From Helicostylum pulchrum (Eukaryota > Mucoromycota > Mucoromycetes > Mucorales > Mucoraceae), in contig JAIXMO010000003.1 in assembly GCA_025677825.1 (NCBI GenBank), positions 744,001 to 808,000 of the forward strand: 64,000 nt of DNA, in the 5' to 3' direction. Under the pieces are notes generated by a model. It ran no database searches. It had not been told where the DNA came from and saw nothing but the letters and a program-made list of their open reading frames with translations. The position numbers were made by a program, and so were the translations under genes. Below are positions 11,706-22,165 of the stretch, piece after piece; positions within the stretch are counted from its first letter, which is position 1, and each line of letters opens with the position of its first letter.

Positions 11706-13335
11706 CTAACTGCAAACATTCAATTGAGTAAGACCAGGTGTATTTCTATTCTTCAAAAAAAAAAAAAAAAAAAAAAAGCTTCTTTTTAAAAAAAACACAA
11801 AAAATAGACCAACACCTACCCCTCCGATTTCTAGAAGTATAGCCGTGCGGGTGTCCTCTACGCACCCCCTCCCACGACCAGCACAGGAGGAAATGTTTCG
11901 AGAAACTTCACACTTATGACATGTGGACCCTTCCTTTATATAGGCAACCGAAAATGATAAGCAAGCAAGTTGTGGTATAAACTTTTTTTTTTGAAAAAAA
12001 AAATAAAAAAAAATAAAAAATAACGCACACACACGTATACCCTTCCCCTCCTTTTTAGTTTTGAAATTTTGTTTTATTTAATCGTTGTTCCAACAGAAAA
12101 AATGGTTTTCAAAAAAAAAACTGCAAAGCTTTTTGATTGGCTTAATTTTCAACTGCCAAATTTAGGACTTGGCAATTTTTTCGCTAGTATCTAAGCGCTT
12201 GTCCGCTTTGAAGAGAAACACAATTTACGTAGAGAAACTATAATGAAGAAACATGTATTTTACTGTTTATATAAACTGTTGTAATTAATCTCATGAGAAG
12301 AGCTATACGGTCAGACTTTATTCAGGTGGTTTTGCAGTAGCATTAAAAAAAAAAGAATGCATATAATCTGTCAGTGAGCTTTTTTTACCTAGCGTAGCGT
12401 TGCATTACGCTATGCGGCAAAAAAAAATATGTCATCCCCTTAAAAAAAACGGGTGGCTATAGTAGTTTCGAAAAGCCACACTTTGTACGCAAGCTTTTTT
12501 TTTTTGGGAAGCATAAATAGAGGCTGAGTAAAAAAATGACAAACTGTAAAGATATTTTTTTTTGTTGTCACCGAGAATTATTACTTTAAAGAAAGAGAAA
12601 TCTTTTTATTACTTGAAAAAAGTTTGATTTAGACATATGCTTGTAATTTTTTTCCCACTCTTTTTTTTTTTTTTTGTATTTTATGGCGATCATATACTAG
12701 TATGTGCGACATGAAACGTATTCTGACAATTCTTTATTAAAAAAAAAAGACTATTTTGTGGATCTCTTTTTTTTTTAACAAAGACTAGTGAACCCTATTT
12801 TTGATGTGCGTAATTTGAGTTTAGGCAGCAGGAAATAAATGTACGTTTTATGCCGGTTAATTACTACCACGTTGAAAGACTGAGACTATGGTATTTGTTG
12901 GGTGTACAACGGTAAAATACAAGTCTATAATCAAGGGCGGTATTTTCGTCGCAAAGATGCAATGGTGATATTAAATTCATATTAAGTTTGTACAACATGA
13001 AAGCAGTCGATTAATATAAAAAAGCTTTTTTTTATCAAGATGCATGTGGCTGACATTAATTAACATTAAACTTGTATATAATGAAACAAGTATGTATAAT
13101 AAGAAAGAGAGAAAGGGATACTATGAAGATTGAGGATTTGAATACAATGCAAAAAATAAAATACCTCAGCTATATTACATTTTAAGCCTCAAGGTATTTT
13201 ATTAGTTTTAAGCCTCAATGGGTGTACAAAATAGCTTTTCATGTTGTGTATATAAAAAGAGCGCATAATATATTACAACTAAAAAAAAAAAGATAGTCCC
13301 CACCCCCCTTATCCTGTCTCTTCTTTAATCCCTCA
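11706..13335. other. Gene-free AT-rich stretch
   Basis: No gene is visible. The stretch is packed with poly-A and poly-T runs of 8-25 nt. It contains two short inverted repeats: TAGCGTA/TACGCTA at 12390-12412 (9-nt loop) and ATAAAATACCT/AGGTATTTTAT at 13156-13202 (25-nt loop). A tandem pair TTTAAGCCTCAA lies at about 13181-13192 and 13208-13218. Open frames here are homopolymer artefacts. Confidence 0.5.
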
Positions 13336-13386
13336 TATTTTCTATTTCTCTCTCTTTTTTCTTTATCTCTCTCTCTCTCTCTTTTT
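13336..13386 (+). promoter_or_regulatory. CT-rich tract upstream of the Mg2+ transporter gene
   Basis: A tract of about 50 nt almost entirely of C and T (including CTCTCTCTCTCTCT) ends about 28 nt before the ATG at 13414. CT blocks before a start codon are typical of fungal core promoters; the function here is inferred. Confidence 0.45.
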
Positions 13387-13413
13387 AAAAAACGTTTTTT
13401 ACTACTTTTATAA

Positions 13414-13622
13414 ATGACAAACTCGATAGATTATATTGAACTATCTATCAACGCTACAGACGACCCACCGGATTCGACGACACAGCTAGAAAAGAACCAA
13501 GAGTACAAAGCGACAACTGCACTGTTAACAAATTTGGAACAAAACGAGAGTACAGAGGAATTTATTGTTTATGATGATAATGAAAGTAAAAAGAGTCCAG
13601 AGGAAAATACATTAGCGATCCA

Positions 13623-13656
<34 letters not shown>

Positions 13657-14929
13657 ATCCCTTGCCTTTTTACTGCTTGTTTGGTCTAATTTTCAATTTT
13701 TGTTGTAGGCACTACCTTCACTTATTATCTCCGTTATCGGTCTAGTGTTAGCTGGTAACCTTATGGACGAGTTGCAGGTAACGCAAAAAATAAAATATAT
13801 AAAAATAAAATGAATTGCTAACATCAAACGAAAAAAAGCACTCTGAAGTATTCTTAAAAACGACAGAGTTATTTATCTTGTTGCCTATTTTATTAAATTT
13901 AAAAGGTAACTTGGAAATGAACCTTGCTGCTCGATTCTCGACTTCGGTATAACATTTTTTTTTTACAACTAAAAAAAAGAGACTAATTTAATAAATAAAA
14001 AAAAGTCTAATTTAGGTGAATTAGATTACGGGCCTACAAGACGATCTTTGATTGTTGGTAACCTTGCATTATTACAAGTCCAATCACTTGTATCGGGCGC
14101 CATTGCTGGTGTATCTTCGTTTGCACTTGGACTTGTGACAAAACCCGGAAGTAATACCAGTTACTATGAAATGATTTACATGACTTCAAGTTCCATGGTG
14201 TCAGCTTCCTTTTCGTCGGCCATTTTAGGGATTTTCATGTGCGCACTCATCCTGATTTGCCGAAAATTCGATGTGGATCCCGATAATATCGCTTGTCCCA
14301 TGGCTTCTTCCATTGGTGATATTGTCACCTTGGTATTATTAGCTTCCACTGCATCCATACTTCAAAACCAAATGGGTACAATACTGTTTTTTTTTTAAAA
14401 AAAAATCACACACAAAATGCTAATTTATTTCGTTTTTAGAGAGTATTTTTAGTACGTTGGTGTTTTTAGTGATGTTTAGTTTAATTCCGGTATTCGGGCT
14501 GATTGTTTGGAAAAACAAACACGTAAAGAAACTACTGTTTTCAGGCTGGACTCCACTGGTGGTAGCCATGGTGATTTCTAGTTTGGCAGGCATCTTGCTG
14601 GAAGCGTATGTGGAACAGTTTAAAGGCGTGGCGTTACTGACGCCCGTCTTGATTGGCTTGGCGGGTAATTTAGGGTCCATCTATGCGTCTCGCATCAGTA
14701 CCTGTCTTCACGCGGAGACCAAAGAAAGTTACAAGGTCGTTGAGTTGACCCTGTTGGCCATGAATGTACCGGTCCAGGTCGTGTTTATGGTCATCATTTG
14801 GGCGTTTGCGATGGGGCAACTTCAGTATAATTTCTGGTTTTTCTTTTCGTATTTCATTATATCCATGATTTGTGTAAGTTTTTTTATGAGGTTAACTTTT
14901 TTTAAATATGTTGTTTTGACTGACTGACT

Positions 14930-14977
<48 letters not shown>

Positions 14978-15274
14978 TATTAGACTTGGATTTGCCTCAA
15001 GATTGGAAAGATTATGACTTTGGCGTTTTGGAAAATGGGTTATGACCCAGATAATTATGTGATACCCTATTTGTAAGTAAAAGGGGAAATCTTCTCCTTC
15101 CCAAATCCAACTTTTTTTTTTTATTTACTGTTTTCTTTTTATATATATAGAACGGCGTCTATTGATGTAATTGGTACTATATTACTTGTATCTGTCTTTT
15201 CTGTATTGACATCTACTGGTGCAACTGATATGTCAATGACAGCTAGAGCAACTAACTCGACTATTAATTCATAG
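13414..15274 (+). CDS. SLC41/MgtE-type divalent cation (Mg2+) transporter
   Basis: Seven exons: 13414-13623, 13709-13777, 13839-13946, 14006-14375, 14440-14873, 14984-15072 and 15151-15274, with phases that join cleanly. The product is about 465 residues: a polar acidic N-terminus of about 70 residues, then two MgtE-like halves. The first half has [25 protein letters not shown] and [13 protein letters not shown]. The second half has [20 protein letters not shown]. The duplicated 'P-x-L-x-x-L-x-G-N-L' signature lines the ion pathway in SLC41 and MgtE proteins. [19 protein letters not shown] and [18 protein letters not shown] are the paired second signatures. About ten membrane spans are present. 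It is likely a plasma-membrane or organellar Mg2+ carrier. Introns 1 and 5 hold poly-A and poly-T runs. The gene appears intact. Confidence 0.88.
14921..14976. repeat. (GACT)n plus 44-nt poly-T inside an intron
   Basis: Within intron 5 of the transporter gene a GACTGACTGACTGACT run is followed by an uninterrupted T tract from 14933 to 14976, ending a few bases before the GTATTAG acceptor. It effectively forms an extreme polypyrimidine tract and is likely length-variable. Confidence 0.8.
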
Positions 15275-15730
15275 ATTTTCTTTTTCTTTTTCTTCTTGCA
15301 TTTTCTTCACTCACACTCTCCCCCTTTCTTTTTGTCGTTGTATATAATATATTTTCCATTTTGTAAAAATAAAAAAAAGTTTTTTTGACATTTTTGTATA
15401 CATGTAATAAGTTTTCTTTTTTAAAAACGCATGAAATTTGGTTTTTAAGCAGCGATTAAAAGAGTATTTTATTTTGTTATATAAAAGAAAAAATTATTAG
15501 TTTCATTAAAAACATGATTGGGGGGTATATTAACTAAGAAAAAAAAAGGGGGGGGGGGAAGATTTTTGCACCTGAAAAGGAGTGAGTAAAAAAGGAGGTG
15601 TATAGTACTTAAACAAAAATTTTGTTAGTTACACATTTTGACATGGGGGGCGAAGAAAAACCCTCTCTATTTCTATTTATAAATACAAACACACAAAAAA
15701 AAATTAATAATTATGGAGTTGATTTCAAAT
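15275..15730. other. Convergent 3' intergenic spacer
   Basis: This spacer lies between the transporter stop and the stop of the minus-strand gene. It holds T-rich and A-rich blocks, likely 3' UTR and polyadenylation signals (TATATAATATATT and AATAAAAAAAAG near 15340-15378), and a poly-A/poly-G junction at about 15539-15559. No gene is seen. Confidence 0.5.
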
Positions 15731-16387
15731 TTAGAAAAAATGAAGGGCACCCAGTGGAACATCATCGTCATCTTCTGGTAGTACAATTGCAACAGGTAAA
15801 ACTTTAATAATGTGTTTACCTCCGTTACTGTAGACGATGGTAGACGAAGCAAACGATTGTCGTTTCCTTGGTAACGAGGCAGCAGTTGTATAAGTCACGA
15901 CACTTTTTTTTTGCTTGCGAGGTAAGTAGATGGAACCTGGTTTATCAGGGTTGAACGGTAACCGCTTGGAGGGGGGTAAGTATTGGCTGTTCTGAGACAC
16001 GTCTTGGTATACAATGGACTCGAGATAATCCCAGAAATTTCTGACGTGTAGTATATCACCTAAATGAACAAGTTTTCGAATGTTGTTACTGGTGGTGGTG
16101 GTGGGTCGGAGCTTTTGGCAGGTGGCTCGGTATAGTGCGGTGCGTTGTGAGATGGAAAGTGTCTCTGGTTGTGGTGGTAGGTGGTCATAGTAATTGGTGC
16201 GAGATCGAATATCGGTATCTCTACTGGTAATGCTCGACGTGATCTTTCGTTTGCGAGGTAGTTTAGTGGTGGGGGACGGTGACATCCATATTTTGGCCCA
16301 GCTGGTAAATTGTGAAAGAAATTTGTTGGCAAGTGGGTAACTTTTATTATTGAATTTAATAATTTCTTGTTGGCTTTTCACTGCCAT
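15731..16387 (-). CDS. Basic hypothetical protein, 218 aa, single exon
   Basis: One uninterrupted frame from ATG 16387 to the stop at 15731, with balanced codon use unlike the surrounding shadows. The protein starts MAVKSQQEIIKFNNKSYPLA and is basic and Ser/Thr-rich. It has three similar Lys/Arg clusters (LPRKRKITSS, YLPRKQKKS, LPRKRQSFASS) that could act as nuclear localisation signals. The middle carries a 'RTALYRATCQKLRP' helix-like segment and HLGDILHVRNFWDYLESIV. The end is acidic then hydrophobic (PEDDDDVPLGALHFF). No domain is recognised. A CT-rich tract upstream (16403-16436, read on this strand) supports it as a gene. A nuclear regulatory protein is a guess from the basic clusters only. 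Confidence 0.6.
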   Translation of the reverse strand: MAVKSQQEIIKFNNKSYPLANKFLSQFTSWAKIWMSPSPTTKLPRKRKITSSITSRDTDIRSRTNYYDHLPPQPETLSISQRTALYRATCQKLRPTTTTSNNIRKLVHLGDILHVRNFWDYLESIVYQDVSQNSQYLPPSKRLPFNPDKPGSIYLPRKQKKSVVTYTTAASLPRKRQSFASSTIVYSNGGKHIIKVLPVAIVLPEDDDDVPLGALHFF

Positions 16388-16751
16388 TTTTTATTTATTT
16401 TTGGAAAAGAGAAATAAAGAGATAAAAAAGAAGAAAAATTCTAATTTATATATGTTTGTGGTGTCTGAAAATAAAATAAAAAAGTTATTTCGGGAAGCAC
16501 ACGTTTTTTTTTTTTCTTTATTGTGTGGCAAGTTGGAAAAAAAAAGAGTAAGGTAACAATAAAAAAAAGGCAGTAATACAAAAAAAAAAGTACATGGTTC
16601 TATTAAAAATAAAGAATTTTAACTAATTTTAAAAAAAAAGTCTTTTTGTCTCTTTTAAATCGACTACAGAAGCAATAAAACTTTTTTAATAAGATGCGGG
16701 TTTTGTAAACACTCCAAATTAAAGTTTCCACCAATAAAGGTTTTTTTTTGT

Positions 16752-17085
16752 GCCTGCGGTTGGAAAAAGGTAATTTAGCCAATAAACAACAGGCATTGAG
16801 AGTTATTTTACACATTACATGTGCTGTAAGGTGAAAACATCTACTGACACCAATTTGTTGCACGCTCTATTTTTGAATATCTTGCATGAAAGCAAGCGTA
16901 CGTAAAAATGATGAAATAGATCACATGAAGTGACCATTCATCTTATCAGCCCAAGACGTATTTATTTTTTCTTCCTCTTTATCTTTATTACGATGCATAT
17001 CACCCGTAAGTATTTTTCCATATGTGTACTTTTTAATAGAGCTTATATCGTATATTCATTATGCTGCCTTTTTTTTTTAGAGCTG
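16752..17085 (+). repeat. Dispersed repeat R1, long copy
   Basis: The block beginning GCCTGCGGTTGGAAAAAGG and running through a GATGCATATCACC...GTAAG segment matches the DNA at about 37647-38000 over its whole length with many substitutions. A 50-bp part matches 3341-3395. Shared islands include GGAAAAAGGTAATTTAGCCA, GAGAGTTATTTTA, TAAGGTGAAAA, TTTGTTGCACGC and an ATGCATA(C/T)CACC-GTAAG 'exon-donor' segment. It is a non-coding dispersed element, or the promoter and first exon of a degenerated gene family. No terminal repeats could be fixed by eye. Confidence 0.6.
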
Positions 17086-17112
17086 AAAAAAAAAAAGTAA
17101 ATTTAGCGTAAC

Positions 17113-17165
17113 TCATGGTCTTTTGTGCTAGCTTATGCACGGAGGTTGCTTTAAATAAGAAAAAC
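17113..17165 (+). repeat. Dispersed repeat R2, copy 1
   Basis: CATGGTCTTTTGTGCTAGCTTATGCACGGAGGTTGCTTTA resembles 26967-27010 (CTTATGGCCTTGTGCTAACTTATGCCTGGCGG) and, inverted, 38044-38095. Three copies in both orientations point to a dispersed mobile or repetitive unit. Confidence 0.5.
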
Positions 17166-17817
17166 CGCGTCTTTTTGAACAAAAAAAAAGACTATAATAA
17201 AGGTACGTGTACCCTCTAAACCTAGAAAACCAAACCGTAGGTACCGAATGAGGTGACCAAGTTTTTTCAGTTTTACTAATATTTTTCTATAATAGAGAAA
17301 GCTTCTTCTTGCTCCTTTTCCTCTTCCTCCGCCTCTACTATAAGAATTGAATCAAGGTTATGTGTCTGCGCCAAAATATTTGTGCAATACATGGTTACCA
17401 TTGTATATCACTTCAATATACTGACTAGATTACTTAGTATACCAAAAAAAAAAAAGTGACGAAAAAGATCACGTTGAGTCTGAGCAAGATATCTGGGACT
17501 TGTGATATCGTTTCTTTTCTGACTGTAATGATACTATTCATTCATTTAGGTAATTTGTTTTCTTTATATAAACATATAATCTAAATATATATTTCATCGC
17601 ACAAAAATAGACTTGAGAAGATCGGGATCATACAATGCGGATATACTGTAAAAAGATGAGATCTTGCTTACTATAAAATAACTTTTTACCCTCTTCTGAT
17701 TTTAAAAACCATCAAAAGAGTCCATTACAACCATATAATGAAGTCTTTTTTGGTTGTAGTTCAGTAGCTGACTTTTTTTTAAAAAAAGTCAAATTGTTCA
17801 AAGCAAACCATAAACAA

Positions 17818-18232
17818 TGTCGCCAAATTCAAAGGTGTTTAAACTTGCTTCCAGCATCGCGATGAATCCTAACGTACTAGAAATGATTAAGAAAAAGGGG
17901 AGGCTAAATTACTGCTCTTATTTAATCGACCCTCTTTCATGAAGATTGTCAATGAATTTGTGGAGAAGACAAGATATGCTTTTACCAGATTGGGGGAGTA
18001 TACGTTGGAGGCAATCTATAAGGAGATTATAAAAAGACATGACGTTAAACTGGCAAATACTACCAGCTATAATGCCGACGGATGTCATACGTCTACGGTG
18101 GCTGGTAAATGTATTGAGTTGTCGGTTGTTGAGGTAGTATCAGTGAGACAAGCCAAGCAAGATTTACAAAAGATCATATTGATGTATTTAAGGATTATAC
18201 AGTGGTATACACAAAGCTATACACAGATATAA
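17818..18232 (+). pseudogene. Frameshifted unidentified ORF
   Basis: ATG at about 17818 opens MSPNSKVFKLASSIAMNPNV and continues NVLEMIKKKGRLNYCSYLID before TGA at about 17938. A second frame starting within four bases of that stop (ATG 17939) carries MKIVNEFVEKTRYAFTRLGE and KEIIKRHDVKLANTT to 18232. The direct abutment suggests one gene broken by a single-base shift. No domain is recognised. It sits in a repeat-rich, gene-poor stretch, so a decayed mobile-element or orphan gene is likely. Confidence 0.35.
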
Positions 18233-20552
18233 TATTAGCTACATTGGACGACTTCCAAAACTCTTGTATAAATAAATTTATTATACACTTATAGGCGATT
18301 TCTTTTTAAAGTTTATATTTTGATAAGTTTGAAGTACGTAAATTATATTGGAGAATGTTCAGCGAGACATTGTTGATAAGAATAGAAATAAGGCCTTGGA
18401 CTGGGAAGAAGAAGTCAATCCCCCATAACACAGAAAATTTGAAGTAATTTTTACTCAATATTCTGGTAAACCAAATAGATCCCGATATGAAAAAGGACGA
18501 GAGTGGCCGACACTTTGTGTTACATTTTTTTTTTATCAAACTATGTTGTACAACCAACTCGGATTTATCGCAGAAAGGGGTTCTGACAACATTTTTTTAA
18601 ATGGTAATTTTTTTTTTATTTGTATCGGCTACTGGAAAAAAAAAACTTTTATGTACTGTTTGTAACAAATATACGCGTGGATATAGTTTCTTTTGTGTAT
18701 AAAAAGAAAGAATGGTGTAATGTTTTATAATTTGCTCAAAAAAGTCTATTATTTTTCTTTTAATCCCGGAGAGAGAAAAGGAGGGTTCAAGGGGGGACCT
18801 CATGTAAAGAAGGGGGGGGGGGGGGGGGCTCAGAAAAAAAAAGGGGGGGGGGGATGACCTTTTTTCGTGTTTTTGGCATGCTACAAAAAAAAAAAAAAGC
18901 TTAAAACTTTCAATTGAATTTGAGATTATTCATGGTTGACGAAGCCTTATTTTATACTTTAAACAGTTTATTTTAGTAAAAGTAAACTCAAAATTGACAC
19001 GTACTTTAATTCGATACAGCATTTTTTTCTCTCGCTGCTAGAGCAAATACCTTTTTTTTTTTTTTTTTGAACACTTGCAAATCGTATAAATCTTTCTTGT
19101 TCTAGACAATTCATGACAAAAAAAAAAATGAAATTGACTGAGTGCAGAATTGCCTTGTATGTTCAAGAATTATGCACAACTACTATATAACGATATCAAA
19201 GATCTTCAAGTAAAGTTTATAAATTAAAAGGGGGGAGGACACGTTCTATTAAACATTCTAGACTTGGAGCCTATATATTACTTTTTTTCGCAAAAAAAAA
19301 ATAAACATATAATTTAATGACTCATCGAGTTTTTTTTAAAAAACAGGTGGTTTAACTACCCTTTTGTTAACGATTTAATCAAGACGCATGAACAAGTCTA
19401 ATAAAAACTCGTCCCAAGATAAATTTTTTGGTTTACAAGCAAGTAAAACAACACTTTGTTTTTCAAGTGTTAAAAATTATCGTATATAGGCTAAACAAGA
19501 CGATTGATTCTACTAATAAGAGACACATACAGCTTTTTTAAAAAAAGTTCGATACATATGTTTATTATAATAAGAAAACAAAGACCACTTTCATTTTGAC
19601 AGGAACAATCCTTTGGGATATCGCTTTCGGGCCACAGGGTGTGCCCGATCCTAAGCTACCTTCTGTACTTAATGGACGATTCCTAAGAAAGACCGTTCAT
19701 TATGTACACGCCTGGAGAAACTTGTTCTAAAGACCATAAACGAATCTTGTCCTCTATAAAAAAAATAGGCAATTACTGTGAAACTACAAGCTTGAAATCT
19801 TTCAAGTTGTAGCCAACTTTGATAATGGTACCTGTCAGCTCGTTGACGCTAGCGGTTGTTTACTCGAACGAAAAAAAAAAAAACTAATATTGCTTCTCTG
19901 TGCCCTTATGTCCAAGGTAATCAAGATCAATTCTACTATTCTGGTCAATTCTCTCTTTGTGCAGAATACGGAATATACATTTTTGAAGTGGCTGTGTAAT
20001 GTTCACACACACATTTGATAAAAAGCATTAGAATTATACATACATAGGAGCTTAACATATAGCATTATACAGATCATTTTATACATGTAGTTTTTGAATA
20101 GTTACTTTTAAGGTGCTCTTCTGCACCGTAGTTTTATCCCGCAAGTGTTTTTTTTTCAGTTTTATCATGTATTACCATTCGTGTTTGCTTTTGTTTTGGA
20201 CTTGTTTCTATTCCCGAGAGGCCAGATGATTCATGACTGACGGTTTATGATCAATCTGGTGATTTTATTTTTATTCTCAAGGTAAGGCCCTTCATTCGGT
20301 ACCTACGATTAGAAAAAAATATAAAATGGCTCGCTTCTTTTTTAGTCTTTTTATTATTCAAATCATTGGTACCAATCTGAAGTGGTAAATTTACTTTTAA
20401 CTGTTTCTTTTATTTTTGTAAACTGCTAACAATTTTTTTTAACCAGTTGGTCCTATTCTTTTAATTATAAAAACTTATTTTTAAGCCCTTTACTTCTCAA
20501 GTTGAATTTCTAAACAAAGAACTTAAACCCGCAAGAAAAACTAATATTACAA
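18233..20552. other. Gene-poor stretch with homopolymers and short coding relics
   Basis: No intact gene is visible. It holds poly-G runs at 18811-18828 and 18842-18853 next to poly-A, and many A and T runs. Short protein-like islands occur on the plus strand. One at about 19602-19730 reads GTILWDIAFGPQGVPDPKLP after an acceptor-like TTTTGACAG and stops after 'HAWRNLF'. Another at about 19788-19880 reads YKLEIFQVVANFDNGTCQLV. They have no start codon or donor context and are probably remains of a lost gene. Confidence 0.4.
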
Positions 20553-20678
20553 ATGATTGAATTCTTGAAAAAAATTACTCAAAAAATCCAAACAGGATTG
20601 CATTGTATGAACAGAGGAAAAGGTTGCAGAAAGGGTATTGGCAAAGAATGTACATGCAAATGTCTTGGTTGCGCATAA
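20553..20678 (+). CDS. 41-residue Cys-rich, metallothionein-like peptide
   Basis: A short frame starts at ATG 20553 and stops at 20676-20678. It encodes MIEFLKKITQKIQTGLHCMN followed by RGKGCRKGIGKECTCKCLGC and A. Six cysteines (18, 25, 33, 35, 37, 40) crowd the second half in a C-x7-C-x-C-x-C-x2-C pattern. Lysines are abundant and there are no aromatics after Phe4, as in small fungal metallothioneins. There is no signal peptide of usual length. A TATA-like ATTATAAAAA lies about 90 bp upstream and an AATAAA follows the stop. A role in metal binding is inferred from the CxCxC spacing only; a small antimicrobial-type peptide is an alternative. Confidence 0.55.
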   Translation: MIEFLKKITQKIQTGLHCMNRGKGCRKGIGKECTCKCLGCA

Positions 20679-20855
20679 ATAAAGTTATGAATTATAATCC
20701 ATGTTTTAAATATCATTTTAAATTTTGAAAAAGAAATATTCACTGAGGCATGGTACAGGGAGCGTCAAAGCGGAGCTCACATTTTTTTTTTAAAAAAAAT
20801 CATACTGTTACAGGAAAGAAAAAAGTAACCCCCAGTCGTTCTTCAATTTACAACA

Positions 20856-21181
20856 ATGTCAACAACTGCCAAAGCAACATTAGCGGCTTCTATTTTATTT
20901 TGCTGTGGTTCAGTCGTTGGAGTCCATTATATCCAAAATGCAGAAAAGTCTGTAAGTTATTTCGAAGGCGTCAAACATAAACATACTGCTGACAAGAAAA
21001 TAAATAAATTATGTAGAACTTGAGAGCAGGTGTCTTGCGTGACGATGAAAGAAGAAAGAAAAAGGAACAACAACAATTAAACATGAAGGAATTAAAAGAA
21101 CAAACTGAATTACACAAGTCTTTGTTAGAAACACAAAGAGTGAGTCAGTTACCTTCAAGTGAACCAGCTTCCGAAGATTAA
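20856..21181 (+). CDS. PET117: Cytochrome c oxidase assembly factor Pet117
   Basis: Two exons (20856-20951 and 21017-21181) give about 86 residues. Exon 1 encodes MSTTAKATLAASILFCCGSV then VGVHYIQNAEKS. This is the mitochondrial Pet117 signature: one N-terminal transmembrane helix ending in 'VGVHY' next to a short exposed stretch. Exon 2 continues NLRAGVLRDDERRKKKEQQQ, a charged helical tail in the matrix or intermembrane space, and ends SSEPASED. Pet117 works with Pet191 and Cox15 in the heme a/COX assembly route. The size matches the family. The intron splits it at the usual membrane/soluble boundary. It is tail-to-tail with the eS31 gene (stops about 93 bp apart). Confidence 0.85.
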
Positions 21182-21274
21182 TATATTTTTATAATAAACA
21201 AATAAAAAGAAGATTATTTATTTTTTTACAAAAAAAAAAAAAAATGGCATTAAATCAAAAAAGAATTAATGGCT

Positions 21275-21733
21275 TTAGTCCTTCTGGAAGACATAGGTCA
21301 AGTGACATTTACCACAGTATTGACGATCCTTGTGCTTGGCCATGAAGACACCAGCACCACAAGTGGCGTTAGGACACTCACGACGGAGACGGGTAATCTT
21401 ACCAGACTCGTCGACCTTATAGAACTTCAAGATAGCCATCTTAACCTTGGTACGCTTATGCTTGATCTTCTTGGGAGTAGTATAAGTCTTCTTCTTTCTC
21501 TTTTTACCACCACCCAATAATTCGGCATTCAAGTTCAAGGTGTTGTTGTCACAAATACCATAAACAGAGAGTTCACCATCAGCAAGAGGCTTACCGGCGA
21601 AAGATAAGAGTTGAGAGTTGACAGGGAGACCCTCACGTTCTTGAATCATGGACTTGACGGCAGCAACAGAAGAGTTGGAAGCAACATCGAGAGCAAGGGT
21701 GTTACCCTGAAGAGACTTGACAAAGACTTGCAT
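21275..21733 (-). CDS. Divergent ubiquitin-like domain fused to ribosomal protein eS31 (S27a)
   Basis: Single-exon, 152 residues. Residues 1-75 align with ubiquitin with one gap near 54 ([26 protein letters not shown]) and end LLGGG, so Gly-Gly processing is still possible. Key positions differ: Lys11 to Asn, Lys29 to Met, Lys33 to Arg, Ile44 to Ser, Val70 to Asn, Arg72 to Glu, Arg74 to Leu, and no Lys63 equivalent. Lys6, Lys27 and Lys48 remain. From residue 77 comes a normal eS31: basic [18 protein letters not shown], then the C4 zinc ribbon CPNATC ... CGKC. The ribosomal half is a small-subunit protein. The ubiquitin half probably serves as a chaperone or leader rather than a modifier, similar in kind to FUBI-S30 or nematode UBL-1. 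Confidence 0.93.
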   Translation of the reverse strand: MQVFVKSLQGNTLALDVASNSSVAAVKSMIQEREGLPVNSQLLSFAGKPLADGELSVYGICDNNTLNLNAELLGGGKKRKKKTYTTPKKIKHKRTKVKMAILKFYKVDESGKITRLRRECPNATCGAGVFMAKHKDRQYCGKCHLTYVFQKD

Positions 21734-22165
21734 GGTTTAAATTAAAAGTGTTCAGATAACTCGATTATTTTTCAACGGTAAAATATATAAATCTAGTGCA
21801 GAAAAAGAATCTATTATATATAAAAAGCGTGTTAATCTAATTGCTCTCTTAAGTTCTTTTTTGTTGTTGTTGTTGTTGGTCTTTTTTCTTTTTAAAAAAA
21901 ATACATGCCTTCCTCACTATCTGTATAAATGAAAACTGGGAAGGTTTATGAGATTGCAAGCTTTAGTTGCTAATATACGATTTGAAGAAAAAATTTTCAT
22001 TGGCTGAAAGACTTGTTGATGACGCCGAATCACGTGACGTATTGAAAAGCGTATTTTTTTTTTTTAATAAAATAAAAAAAGTCGTTGGTTACTTATTGAC
22101 TTTTTGTACCAAAGAGAGTAAAAAAAAAAAAATCTATAGATAAACCATATACACTAAAGGAAACA
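21734..22165. promoter_or_regulatory. Shared divergent promoter region of the eS31 and RSC7 genes
   Basis: About 430 bp separates the two divergent starts. It contains TATATAAA-like boxes near 21785 and 21815-21824, a (TTG)n/(GTT)n run at about 21862-21877, and the palindromic-type element GAATCACGTGAC at about 22028-22039 with an E-box CACGTG core. Regulatory meaning is inferred. Confidence 0.4.

Noticed and set aside
11706..12032. 108-codon minus-strand ORF
   Set aside because: Made of poly-A/T codons (F and K runs); no homologue or splice context.
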